Both the position numbers and the translations under genes were made by a program. Under the pieces are notes generated by a model. The model did not search any database and was not told where the DNA came from. It saw nothing but the letters and a program-made list of their open reading frames with translations. Source: Tropicibacter naphthalenivorans (GTDB lineage: Bacteria > Pseudomonadota > Alphaproteobacteria > Rhodobacterales > Rhodobacteraceae). From it: DNA of 64,000 nt. Location of the stretch: the NCBI RefSeq assembly GCF_900176475.1, contig NZ_FWXX01000003.1:310001-374000 (forward strand), in the 5' to 3' direction. Shown here in pieces: positions 8,382 to 17,284 of this stretch (position 1 is its first letter; each line of letters starts with the position of its first letter).

Positions 8382-11300
8382 GGCAGCACGGTCACTTGGC
8401 CCGAGGCGGTCGTGGCGCGGTAGTCGGGGCGGTACATGTCCTCGACCAGCGCGGCGGGGTGGTGGAACGTGCCGGGCGACACCGCGCGCAGGATATAAGC
8501 CAGCCGGATCGGCTTGGTCCCGCCGTAGTCCAGCGCGGCGATAAAGCGGTCGCTACGGAACTCGGCGTGCTCGGCGCTAAAGGTATCCAGCCAGTCCAGC
8601 GCTCGCACATCGCCCGAGCGCAGCAGCGACGGGTTGTCGATCTCGAACCCGGCGGGCAGCGCGTCATCGACGATCAGCCGCGCGCGGGTCTTCTCGGCGG
8701 GGTGGATCGTGAGGACGGCGACCAGCCGCGTGCCTGCCTCAACCGGACCGCTGATCTTTTGCCCGTCCAGCGTGTAGTAGTCGCGGCTCAGCGCGTAGCC
8801 ATAGCCGGTCGCGTCGGTCGCCACATCGGGCACGCCGAGGGTGGTCAGGGTCACGTCCGCCGGCTGGTTGCTGGTGTTTGTCAGCGCCATCGGCTCTAGC
8901 GTTTCGCCGTCCAGACGCCGCACAAACGGCCCGGCCAAGGGTGCGCCGTTCAGCGCCAGCCCCGAGACGGTGGGATCGGTCACCATGGCGTGCGCCGCCA
9001 GCAGCGCCCAGCTTTGCTCTTGGGTCGACAGGGCGCGATCGACGCTGCTGATCCGCAGGGCCAACGCGTCGCGGTCGACCGCCTCGGACCGGGCCTCGAC
9101 CGCCAGCGACAGCACGCCTGCCGCGTCGCGCACGGTGCTGCCATAGTCGGCGCGGTACACAGACGCGCCGCTGCGGGTGCCAGCGATGCGGGCGGCGGCC
9201 TTGGCGAACATACGGTCGGCGCGCGGCTGATCGCCATAGCTCGCCAGTGCGGCCCCCAGCTGGGCCTGCGCCAGCGGCGTGGCAAAGGCATCGGCGCGCT
9301 CGTCGGCATAGTAGCGCAGATCGCCCATGGCCGCCGCGCCTTCGCGCGCCAGAACCATCAGCGCATAGGCGATGTCCTCCCCGCCGTCGTCGAAATCGGC
9401 GGCATAGGCGATGCGGGTCTTGAGGTTGTCCAAAGCGTTGCGGAAGGCCAAATCCGGCACCTCATGCCCCGCCGCACGCGCGCGGCTGAGGAAGTCGGTC
9501 ACATAGGCATCCAGCCACGCATCGCCCGAGTACGCGCCCCACAGGCCAAAGGCACCGTTCGGGGCTTGGCGCGTCAGAACCTTGGTGATCGACTGGGCGA
9601 TGCGCAGGTCCATGCGGTCCTTGTCGCCCAGCCCCAGCGGCTCGGCAATCGACGACATATAGAGCAGCGGCAAGGCCTTAGACGTTACCTGCTCGGTGCA
9701 GCCATAGGGGTAGCGATCCAAGGACGCCAGCAGCCCCGGCGCATCGAACCGCGCCAGCGGACCGGCGGACACCATGGCGCTGGACCCGGCCAGCCGCAGC
9801 CCGGCAAAGACTTCGCGGTCAAGGGTCAGCGTCTGCCCCGGCGCAAGGCTAAAGCGGCGCGTCGCCCCCACGGCGGGGTCATTGGCGCGCACGCCGAGGG
9901 TGAGTTTCTTGGTCAGCAGCGCGCCTTGCGGCGTTTGCAGCGTCACGTCGATGGTGTGGTCACCGATCAGGGCCGCGGCCAGCGCCACCTCGACCGAGGT
10001 TTTCCCCTGCTCGGGCAGCGTCACGCGCCGCGAAAGGGCGATCCCAAGGCCATCAGAGGTGACGGACAAAGGCATCTCGCCCGCGCCCCCTTTGGTGTGG
10101 GTGAACTCCAGCAGCAGGCGGCTGGTATCCCCGGGCGCAAGGAAGCGCGGCAGGGACGCGGCGATCACCACCGGATCACGCACCAGCACGTCCTGTTCGG
10201 CCTGCCCCACGGCGGTGTCGGTCCACGCCACGGCCATCAGCCGCACGGTGCCGTTGAAATCCGGCAGGTCAAAGCTGACCTCGGCCACGCCATCGCGCAC
10301 GGTCACCGGACCAGAGAAAAAGGCCACGACGGCTTCGGTCGGAGGTGGGCTTTGCATCCGCATCGCAGCGCCAGCATCGCCGCCCGAGCGGATCGTGCCC
10401 ATGGCGCCGTTCATCCCGTCGATCAGACGGCCATAGATGTCGCGGATTTCCACGCCCAGACGGCGCTGGCCAAAGTAATGCCCCGCAGGGTTGGGCGATC
10501 GAAAGCCCGTCAGGTTGAGAATCCCCAGATCGACGGCGGCGACGGTGACAAAGGCCTCGCCATCGGGGGCATCGACCTTGACTCGCGCGGTCAGCGGCGC
10601 ACGCGGCGCGGCCTCAAGCGGCGCGTCAAAAGCGACGTTCAGCTTGCGCGCGCCGGGATCGACGGCGGCATGGGCCAGACCCAAAGCGCGGGCCGGGTTT
10701 TGCCCGGCGGTCACATCCATCGGGCGGATCACCTGCGCGGTGACATAGACGCCCGCGCCCCACTCATCCGTCACAGGCAGAGCCAGCGTGTTTTCGCCTT
10801 CGGTCACGTCCACCGCCTGCATGGAAATCACCCGATCCGCCAGCACGGTGACCAAGGCTTTGCCCGCATAGCGCGGCACCATCCGCAGGGTTGCGGTGTC
10901 TCCGGCCTGATAGGCGGGGGCGTCCAGCGACAGCTCGAGCATATCGGGCGTGTCGCGGGCGGTCGCAGGCGCGTACCAGCCCGCGGAAAAGCCCATGGAC
11001 GCCGCCAGATAGGGGCCATCGGTGCGCTCGACCACCACTTCGTACTGGCCCCAGTCCACGTCCCCGGCGATGCTCAAGGGCTGATCGCCCAGCGCGCCGC
11101 TGCCCTTGGCGACGGTTTCGCGCGTGGTAATCGGCTCCCAATCCCAAGAGCCATAGCGCTGGTACCACTGGTAGCGCGTGCGCACGCGGTTGATCTGCCA
11201 GTCTACCTGCATCTGGGTCGGTTGCAGATCGGGGCCAAGGGCGATCACGTCGAAACGCGCCTCGGACCCTTCGGGCAGGTCGTCGTCAAAGGCGGGCCGG

Positions 11301-13795
11301 ATGCCGATCATCGGCGTCGGCGGCGTCACATCGCGGGTGATGCGGCGTTCCACCGGACGGCCAGAGGCTTCGGCCAGACGCAGGGTGATGCGCGCGCTCA
11401 TGGGGCGGCCCTGCGCGTCGATCTCGGGGATCGGCAGGGTCAGCGCGGCCTTGCCGTTCGCGTCGGTCACCAGATCGGCGTCAAAGCTGTTGGTGCGGTA
11501 GGCGGCGCTGTCGTCGTGGCGGCCAAAGCGATAGCGGTCAAAGCCGTCCAGCGTGGTGGCGGTGCTCAGACGCAGTTCGCCCTCGATGGTCAGATCGGCC
11601 CCCGGCGCGCCGAACAGATAGCGCGCGTCGACGTCCAGTTTCGGCGGCGACAGCGGGTTGATGGGGCCTTCGGGCAGGCTCAGGTCAAAGTCGATGCGCT
11701 CGGGGACGAAGTCTTCGACCAGCAGCGCAGTGCTGGCCAGAGCGTCCGCCTTTGGGTCGGCGTGGATCGCCAGTTGCCACGTGCCGCGCGGGGCGGAGGC
11801 TGCCAGAGGCAGGTCGAACACATGCCCGCCCGCCGTGCCACCGTCCGAGACGTGGCGCGAATATTCCACACCATCGGGGCGCGTCAGGATCGCGGTCAGC
11901 GGCACGCCGTCGATGGCCGCCGCGCGGGCGTCGCGCAGCAGGGCGGTGGCGTGGATCACTTCGGCGGTGCGATAGACGCCGCGGTCGGTGGTCAGGAATA
12001 GGTCCATGTCGCCCGCAGGGGCGCGGCCTTCGACGCCGCGGTCGGACAGGTCAAAAGCTGGGTCGGTCAGCGACAGGAACGCGAGGTCTTCGTCGCCTCG
12101 GCGCGCCATTACCAGCGCGGGGGATGCCCCCCCGGTGCCGCGCAGCAGCCCCGGCGCAAAGCGCGCGATGCCGTTTGTGTCGGTCACGGCGGTGTCCAGC
12201 ACGCGGTTGGCACTGGCCAGCAGCTGCACTTCGACACCCGCCAGCGCCGAGGCATCGCCCAGATCGCGGGCAAAGACGGTCAGCCCGTCATTCCCCTGCA
12301 TTGTCGTCAGGCCGATGTCGGACAGGATGAACCACTGCGTTGCGCGGGCGCGGTCTCTGCCGTCGCCCGGCTCTACGGCAGTCAGCGCATAGACCCCGGC
12401 GGGCAGATTGCCCAAGGCCTCGCCCATGGGCAGTCGCGTCAGCATCTGGGTGTTCAGCTCGTTGCCAACCTCGCCCTCGCCGGTCCAGATCACCTCGGCC
12501 AGATCGTCGGCGAAATACTCCTCGTCGTAGCGCCCCAGCGGCAGGCCAAAGTAGCGATCCTTGATGGCGCGCAAGAGGTTACGGTCAGACAGCCGATAGA
12601 GATTAAGGTTAATCGACGAGAGGTTAACAGTCTCGATGGGCAGACCTGCGTCCGCCGTGCGCGGCAGCACATAGGCGCGCCCCGGAAAGCTGATCGCTGG
12701 CGAGCGGTCGCGCACATAGGCGGTGATTGGCACGTCGCGCAGCAGCGTCTCGCCCGACGCAGCAGGCAGCCCGGCGCGCAGGGTCAGCGTATAGCGCTGG
12801 CCGTGTTCCACGCCGGTCACGCAAAGGCGCTGATCGTCCGAGGTGACCGCCAGACGCGGATCGGGCAGGCGCACGAAGGGGGCGTAGTCCTGCCCCACGC
12901 GCACCAGAGGTTCCGAGAATTCGGCGCAGATCTGCGGCGCGGCATTGTCCGCCTCGACGCTATGCTCGACCACGCGAAAACCGTACTTGCCAATCGCCTT
13001 GTCCAGCGCCTCGGAAATGTCGGCGCGGGGCGACAGATCAGCGGCCATGCGCAGCGGTTCCATTGAGGCCCGCCCGCGCCGCGCCTCTTGCAGACCCAAG
13101 GCCACGCCATAAAGCGCATCCGCCATCAGCGCGTCGTCATCGCTGCGCAGGTAGGCGTTGAGCGCGGCATACAAGGCGCGCTCAAAATACTTACGTTTGT
13201 CAGCGCCTTGGGTGTTCGCGGCATAGTCGCGCGACCAGTTCGCGTATTGCAGCCAATGCGCGGGGTCATCCGATTGCGCCAAGGCCGCGCCGGTCCAGTT
13301 GATGGCGTCGACCATGTTGCCCGCCGCGCGCGCTTGGGTCGCCGCATCCATCAGCGCGCTGACGGTCCACTGCCCGCCGGAATGGCGCAGGGCGAGCGCC
13401 GAGGCTTCGTTCCACGCGCGGGAAAAGTCGCTGTCTGTCAAAAAGTGAAGCTCGGCCCGGCGCAGGGCGGCGCGGGCGGTGGCCTCTTGGGATACGGCAA
13501 CGACGCGCCCCGAGATCGCCCCATCATAGCTGAGCCGGTCTGACACGTCCGATTTCGGGAAACAGGCGTTTGTGCGCGTGTTAAAGGTAAAGGCGATGCA
13601 GGCCGGGTTGGCCAGACAGGTCCGTTCGCACGCATTGTAAGAGGTGTCGAACAGCTGCTGCAAATCGGACCCTGCATAGTCGATGTCCCGCGTGACGACG
13701 ACGCGGCGATCGGGGATCGCCTCTTGGGCATTGACCGTTGGCGCCATGGAAAAACCGAACAAACCGAACACAAGGGCGCGCGTGAATGGACGCAT
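8378..13795 (-). CDS. Bacterial alpha-2-macroglobulin family protein with N-terminal PAN-like domain
   Basis: An 1805-residue secreted or periplasmic protein. The start at 13795 is chosen because AAGGAG precedes it and a signal peptide (MRPFTRALVFGLFGF... cleaving near VNAQ-EA) follows directly. An in-frame extension of 47 codons upstream is not protein-like. Residues about 30-105 have the cysteine spacing of a PAN/apple domain (NACERTCLANPACIAF...). MG-type macroglobulin domains follow, and then the thioester motif YGCTEQ near residue 1367 with an alpha-helical thioester domain. Family members trap proteases through the thioester. Unlike E. coli YfhM it is not a lipoprotein. pbpC overlaps its stop codon. 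Confidence 0.94.
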   Translation of the reverse strand: MRPFTRALVFGLFGFSMAPTVNAQEAIPDRRVVVTRDIDYAGSDLQQLFDTSYNACERTCLANPACIAFTFNTRTNACFPKSDVSDRLSYDGAISGRVVAVSQEATARAALRRAELHFLTDSDFSRAWNEASALALRHSGGQWTVSALMDAATQARAAGNMVDAINWTGAALAQSDDPAHWLQYANWSRDYAANTQGADKRKYFERALYAALNAYLRSDDDALMADALYGVALGLQEARRGRASMEPLRMAADLSPRADISEALDKAIGKYGFRVVEHSVEADNAAPQICAEFSEPLVRVGQDYAPFVRLPDPRLAVTSDDQRLCVTGVEHGQRYTLTLRAGLPAASGETLLRDVPITAYVRDRSPAISFPGRAYVLPRTADAGLPIETVNLSSINLNLYRLSDRNLLRAIKDRYFGLPLGRYDEEYFADDLAEVIWTGEGEVGNELNTQMLTRLPMGEALGNLPAGVYALTAVEPGDGRDRARATQWFILSDIGLTTMQGNDGLTVFARDLGDASALAGVEVQLLASANRVLDTAVTDTNGIARFAPGLLRGTGGASPALVMARRGDEDLAFLSLTDPAFDLSDRGVEGRAPAGDMDLFLTTDRGVYRTAEVIHATALLRDARAAAIDGVPLTAILTRPDGVEYSRHVSDGGTAGGHVFDLPLAASAPRGTWQLAIHADPKADALASTALLVEDFVPERIDFDLSLPEGPINPLSPPKLDVDARYLFGAPGADLTIEGELRLSTATTLDGFDRYRFGRHDDSAAYRTNSFDADLVTDANGKAALTLPIPEIDAQGRPMSARITLRLAEASGRPVERRITRDVTPPTPMIGIRPAFDDDLPEGSEARFDVIALGPDLQPTQMQVDWQINRVRTRYQWYQRYGSWDWEPITTRETVAKGSGALGDQPLSIAGDVDWGQYEVVVERTDGPYLAASMGFSAGWYAPATARDTPDMLELSLDAPAYQAGDTATLRMVPRYAGKALVTVLADRVISMQAVDVTEGENTLALPVTDEWGAGVYVTAQVIRPMDVTAGQNPARALGLAHAAVDPGARKLNVAFDAPLEAAPRAPLTARVKVDAPDGEAFVTVAAVDLGILNLTGFRSPNPAGHYFGQRRLGVEIRDIYGRLIDGMNGAMGTIRSGGDAGAAMRMQSPPPTEAVVAFFSGPVTVRDGVAEVSFDLPDFNGTVRLMAVAWTDTAVGQAEQDVLVRDPVVIAASLPRFLAPGDTSRLLLEFTHTKGGAGEMPLSVTSDGLGIALSRRVTLPEQGKTSVEVALAAALIGDHTIDVTLQTPQGALLTKKLTLGVRANDPAVGATRRFSLAPGQTLTLDREVFAGLRLAGSSAMVSAGPLARFDAPGLLASLDRYPYGCTEQVTSKALPLLYMSSIAEPLGLGDKDRMDLRIAQSITKVLTRQAPNGAFGLWGAYSGDAWLDAYVTDFLSRARAAGHEVPDLAFRNALDNLKTRIAYAADFDDGGEDIAYALMVLAREGAAAMGDLRYYADERADAFATPLAQAQLGAALASYGDQPRADRMFAKAAARIAGTRSGASVYRADYGSTVRDAAGVLSLAVEARSEAVDRDALALRISSVDRALSTQEQSWALLAAHAMVTDPTVSGLALNGAPLAGPFVRRLDGETLEPMALTNTSNQPADVTLTTLGVPDVATDATGYGYALSRDYYTLDGQKISGPVEAGTRLVAVLTIHPAEKTRARLIVDDALPAGFEIDNPSLLRSGDVRALDWLDTFSAEHAEFRSDRFIAALDYGGTKPIRLAYILRAVSPGTFHHPAALVEDMYRPDYRATTASGQVTVLP

Positions 13796-13964
13796 GGAAA
13801 GCTCCTTTTCTCGATCAATGACCGTAAAATATGGCCCAAGCCTAACACCGGGACGCAGATTCGCAGCGTCCGGCATTCCATACCCGCCTGTCCTTGATCT
13901 GATCGCTTTAAGTGGTTCTTCACGACAATCGTTCAAAAGGAAGTGGAATCTCGGAGGGTTTCGG

Positions 13965-16493
13965 ATGGATCTGGCCGCTCAGTTGGCCAAGGAACGACGC
14001 GCGCGGCTGGCGGCGGAACGGTTGCTTGAACTCAAGCAGGCCGAGTTGGTCGAGGCCAACCGGCGGCTGGGCAAGCACGCCCTCAAGCTAAGCAACGAAA
14101 TCCGCGAGACCCGCACGCTGGTCGCCGAAACCCAGAGCGAAAACATCCGCGTCAAGAATGAGCTGGGCGTGGTCACGCATCAGTTCAACGTGGTGACGGA
14201 ACAGCTGTGGGCGGCGCTGGAAACGATCCGCGACGGCTTTGCCATGTACGACGCCGATCACAAGATGGAGCTGGCCAACCCCGCCTATCTTGCCACTTTT
14301 GAAGGGTTGGAAAACATCACGCCCGGCGTGCCCTATGCCGACTTGCTTGATACCCTGTGCGACGAGGGGCTGGTCGACCTTCAGGGAGAGAGCCCCGCTG
14401 ACTGGAAACAGCGAATGCTGGATCGCTGGAACGTGACGCCGATCCCGGTGGAAACCCTGCGCCTTTGGAACGGCCAGTTCATCAAGGTGCAGGATCGCAG
14501 GCTTCCCGATGGCGGGATTGTTTCCCTGTGTGTGAATATGACAGAGATCATGCGCCTGTGGTCCGCCATGCAGGAACTGCCCGACGGCTTTGTCATCTAC
14601 GACGCAGAGGACCGTCTGCTGATGTGCAACCAGCCCTACCGCGAGATGTACAAGGCGTCCGCCCCCGCCATCGTGCCCGGTGCGACGTTCGAGGAAATCC
14701 TGCGTTACGGTCTGGAATGCGGCCAATACGCCGAGGCGGCGGGCCGCGAGGAAGAGTGGCTCGAAGAGCGGCTCGACATGCACAGACGCGCCGAAACCGA
14801 GATGGAACAGCAGCTGGACGATGGGCGCTGGCTGCGCATTTACGAACGCGAAACCTCTGACGGGGGACGCGTTGGGCTGCGCATCGACATCACCCAGATC
14901 AAAGAGGATCAAAAGCGTCTAAAAGAGGCGACCAACCGCGCCGAGGCGGCGAACCGCGCCAAATCCGCCTTCCTCGCCAATATGTCCCACGAGATTCGCA
15001 CGCCAATGAATGGGGTCGTGGGCATGGCCGATCTGCTGATGGACACCACGCTGGACGACGAGCAAGAGTTGTACATTGAGACGATCCGCAGCTCTGGCGA
15101 GGCGCTGTTGGTCATCATCAACGACATTCTTGATTATTCGAAAATCGAGGCGGAAAAGCTGCAACTGCACCCCGAACCCTTTGATCTGGAACGGGCCATC
15201 CATGAGGTTGTCATGCTGCTGCAACCCACAGCCCGAGACAAGGACATCTCGCTGTTGGTGGACTACGACATGTTCCTGCCCACGCGCTTTATCGGGGATG
15301 CCGGCCGCATCCGGCAGATCATGACCAACCTTTTGGGCAACGCGGTGAAATTCACCGTCGAAGGGCATGTTCTGGTGCGGGTGGTCGGCTTTGCCGAGGA
15401 TGACGGGCGCGCCGCGATCCATCTGACCATCGAGGACACCGGGATCGGCATCCCCGCCGACAAGGTCGAGCACGTCTTCGGCGAGTTCAACCAGGTCGAG
15501 GATGAGCGCAACCGCCAGTTCGAGGGCACCGGACTGGGGCTGGCGATCACCCGCCGCTTGGTCGAGCTGATGGGCGGTGAGGTCTGGGTCGAATCCGAAC
15601 TCGGCAAGGGCAGTTGCTTTGGCCTGCGGATCATTCTGCCCACCGAAGAGCCGATGGTCTATCAATCCGCGCAGCTTCCCGCCCATCTCAAGCGCGTTCT
15701 GGTGGTGGATTCGCACACCGCCAATCGGATGATCCTCTTGAAACAGCTCGATATTCTGGGGCTGACGACCGACTATTGCACCACCGGATCCGAGGCGATC
15801 GACCAGATGTCCAACCCGCCGGATCTGTTGGTGATTGACCAGGAATTGCCGGACATGGAGGGGATGGAATTGGTGGCGCAACTGACCCACACGGGCCATC
15901 GCATCCCGGTGATCCTGCTGTCGGACACCCCCGGTCAGATCCAAGCCGTGGACGGGGCCGAGGTGCAGGCAATCTTGCAAAAACCGGCCCCGCGCCGTGC
16001 CCTGTTCGAGGCGCTGGCGCAGGTGGAACCGGCCTTTGTCCCGCCTGGCGAGACCGAAGACGTCACCGCTGCCCCGCAAGGTGAAACGCGGCTCAATGTC
16101 TTGGTGGCCGAGGACAACAAGACGAACCAGCTGGTTTTCTCTAAGATGATCAAGGGCTTCGACGTAGAGCTACGCTTTGCCAACAATGGGGTCGAGGCGG
16201 TCGAAGCCTTTCAGGATCATCGCCCCGACATCATTTTCATGGACATTTCCATGCCCCGGATGGACGGCAAACAAGCCACCCGCGAAATCCGCCGTCTCGA
16301 AGGGGGCGGGCCGCGCGTGCCGATCATTGCGGTGACGGCGCACGCTATGGCCGGTGACCGCGAAGGCATCCTTGAGGCGGGTTTGGACGACTACCTGACA
16401 AAGCCGCTGCGCAAGGCGGCGTTGGCGGACAAACTGGCCACCTACACCCAACCCAAGGATGACGCGCACAAGGATGGCAAGATGGTGTCTTAG
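13965..16493 (+). CDS. Soluble hybrid histidine kinase (two PAS, HisKA, HATPase, two receiver domains)
   Basis: An 842-residue cytoplasmic sensor with no membrane helix. The order is an N-terminal coiled coil (1-85), two PAS-like domains that each begin with a DGF(A/V)(M/I)YDA segment (about 88-195 and 205-310), and HisKA with phospho-accepting His342 in [10 protein letters not shown]. The HATPase follows (NLLGNAVKF, DTGIGIP, GTGLGLAI), then a first receiver (phospho-Asp in LLVIDQELPD) and a second canonical receiver (VLVAEDNKTN, DIIFMDISMPRMDG). GGAGGG precedes the ATG. It is divergent from the macroglobulin gene, sharing a 169-base promoter region, and its stop overlaps that of yaaA. The signal and partner are unknown. 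The first receiver has VVDS where a second acidic residue is usual. Confidence 0.92.
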   Translation: MDLAAQLAKERRARLAAERLLELKQAELVEANRRLGKHALKLSNEIRETRTLVAETQSENIRVKNELGVVTHQFNVVTEQLWAALETIRDGFAMYDADHKMELANPAYLATFEGLENITPGVPYADLLDTLCDEGLVDLQGESPADWKQRMLDRWNVTPIPVETLRLWNGQFIKVQDRRLPDGGIVSLCVNMTEIMRLWSAMQELPDGFVIYDAEDRLLMCNQPYREMYKASAPAIVPGATFEEILRYGLECGQYAEAAGREEEWLEERLDMHRRAETEMEQQLDDGRWLRIYERETSDGGRVGLRIDITQIKEDQKRLKEATNRAEAANRAKSAFLANMSHEIRTPMNGVVGMADLLMDTTLDDEQELYIETIRSSGEALLVIINDILDYSKIEAEKLQLHPEPFDLERAIHEVVMLLQPTARDKDISLLVDYDMFLPTRFIGDAGRIRQIMTNLLGNAVKFTVEGHVLVRVVGFAEDDGRAAIHLTIEDTGIGIPADKVEHVFGEFNQVEDERNRQFEGTGLGLAITRRLVELMGGEVWVESELGKGSCFGLRIILPTEEPMVYQSAQLPAHLKRVLVVDSHTANRMILLKQLDILGLTTDYCTTGSEAIDQMSNPPDLLVIDQELPDMEGMELVAQLTHTGHRIPVILLSDTPGQIQAVDGAEVQAILQKPAPRRALFEALAQVEPAFVPPGETEDVTAAPQGETRLNVLVAEDNKTNQLVFSKMIKGFDVELRFANNGVEAVEAFQDHRPDIIFMDISMPRMDGKQATREIRRLEGGGPRVPIIAVTAHAMAGDREGILEAGLDDYLTKPLRKAALADKLATYTQPKDDAHKDGKMVS

Positions 16494-17257
16494 CTATCCG
16501 CGCGCAAGAATGCGGGCTTGTCCGGCGTGGACAGGTCGGGCTGATAGGCGTAGCCACCGCTGTCAAACTCCAGCAAGGCGTCAGGGTCGGTCAGGCGGCG
16601 CTGGATCACGTAGCGCGCCATCGCGCCGCGCGCCTTTTTCGCATAGAACGACACGATTTTGGGGCCGCCGGGCTTGTCCTCGTAGAATTGCGGCGTGACC
16701 ACGCGCAGGTTCAGCGCCTTTAGGTCCACCGCGCCGAAATACTCTTGGCTTGCGCAATTCACCAAGGTCTGCGTCCCAAGCTCGGCCCCGCGCGCGTTCA
16801 ATTCCTGCGCGATCTGGTCGCCCCAATAGTCGTACAGGTTTTTGCCGCGCGGGTTTTTCAGCCGCGAGCCCATTTCCAGACGGTAGGCCTGCATCGCGTC
16901 CAAGGGGCGCAACACCCCGTAAAGACCGGACAAAATCCGCAAGTGATCCTGCGCCCAGGCCATTTCTTCGGCGTCCAGAGACCCGGCCTCGAGCCCCTGA
17001 TAGGTGTCGCCGGCAAAGGCCAGCGCGGCGGGGCGCAGCGCGTCACCTTCGGGCGTATCGGAATAGGCGCGGAACCGGTCGACGTTCAGCTTGGCCAGAT
17101 CGTCGGACAGGTGCATCAGTTTCTTCAGCTCGGGCTGGGTCAGCGCGGCGGCGACCTCGGCCAAGGCGTCGGCGTCCGGTTTGAAAACCGGCTCGGTCAT
17201 TTCGGTGTCGCGGGCGTCCCAATTCAGCTTTTTCGCCGGGGAAATCACAACCAGCAT
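16490..17257 (-). CDS. yaaA: Peroxide stress protein YaaA
   Basis: A 255-residue member of the UPF0246/YaaA family. In E. coli this protein is OxyR-induced and limits free iron and DNA damage during peroxide stress. The start MLVVISPAKKLNW, the YSDTPEGDALRPA region and the C-terminal block from VVTPQFYEDK to SFYAKKARGAMARY are characteristic. The length is normal. It converges on the hybrid kinase, with a 4-base overlap of the two stops, and lies 27 bases after recQ on the same strand, so it may be cotranscribed with recQ. No oxidative-stress operator was identified. Confidence 0.95.
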   Translation of the reverse strand: MLVVISPAKKLNWDARDTEMTEPVFKPDADALAEVAAALTQPELKKLMHLSDDLAKLNVDRFRAYSDTPEGDALRPAALAFAGDTYQGLEAGSLDAEEMAWAQDHLRILSGLYGVLRPLDAMQAYRLEMGSRLKNPRGKNLYDYWGDQIAQELNARGAELGTQTLVNCASQEYFGAVDLKALNLRVVTPQFYEDKPGGPKIVSFYAKKARGAMARYVIQRRLTDPDALLEFDSGGYAYQPDLSTPDKPAFLRADS

Positions 17258-17284
17258 CGCATTCCTCCTGTGTTGGGGGTGGAC

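Noticed and set aside
8990-12001. A 1003-codon plus-strand frame opposite the macroglobulin gene
   Set aside because: Arg/His/Gln/Gly-rich translation typical of antisense shadows; no start signal or domain, whereas the minus strand encodes an intact macroglobulin.
13796-13936. Upstream start of the macroglobulin gene at 13936
   Set aside because: The extra 47 codons are not protein-like and would bury the signal peptide; AAGGAG directly precedes the ATG at 13795.
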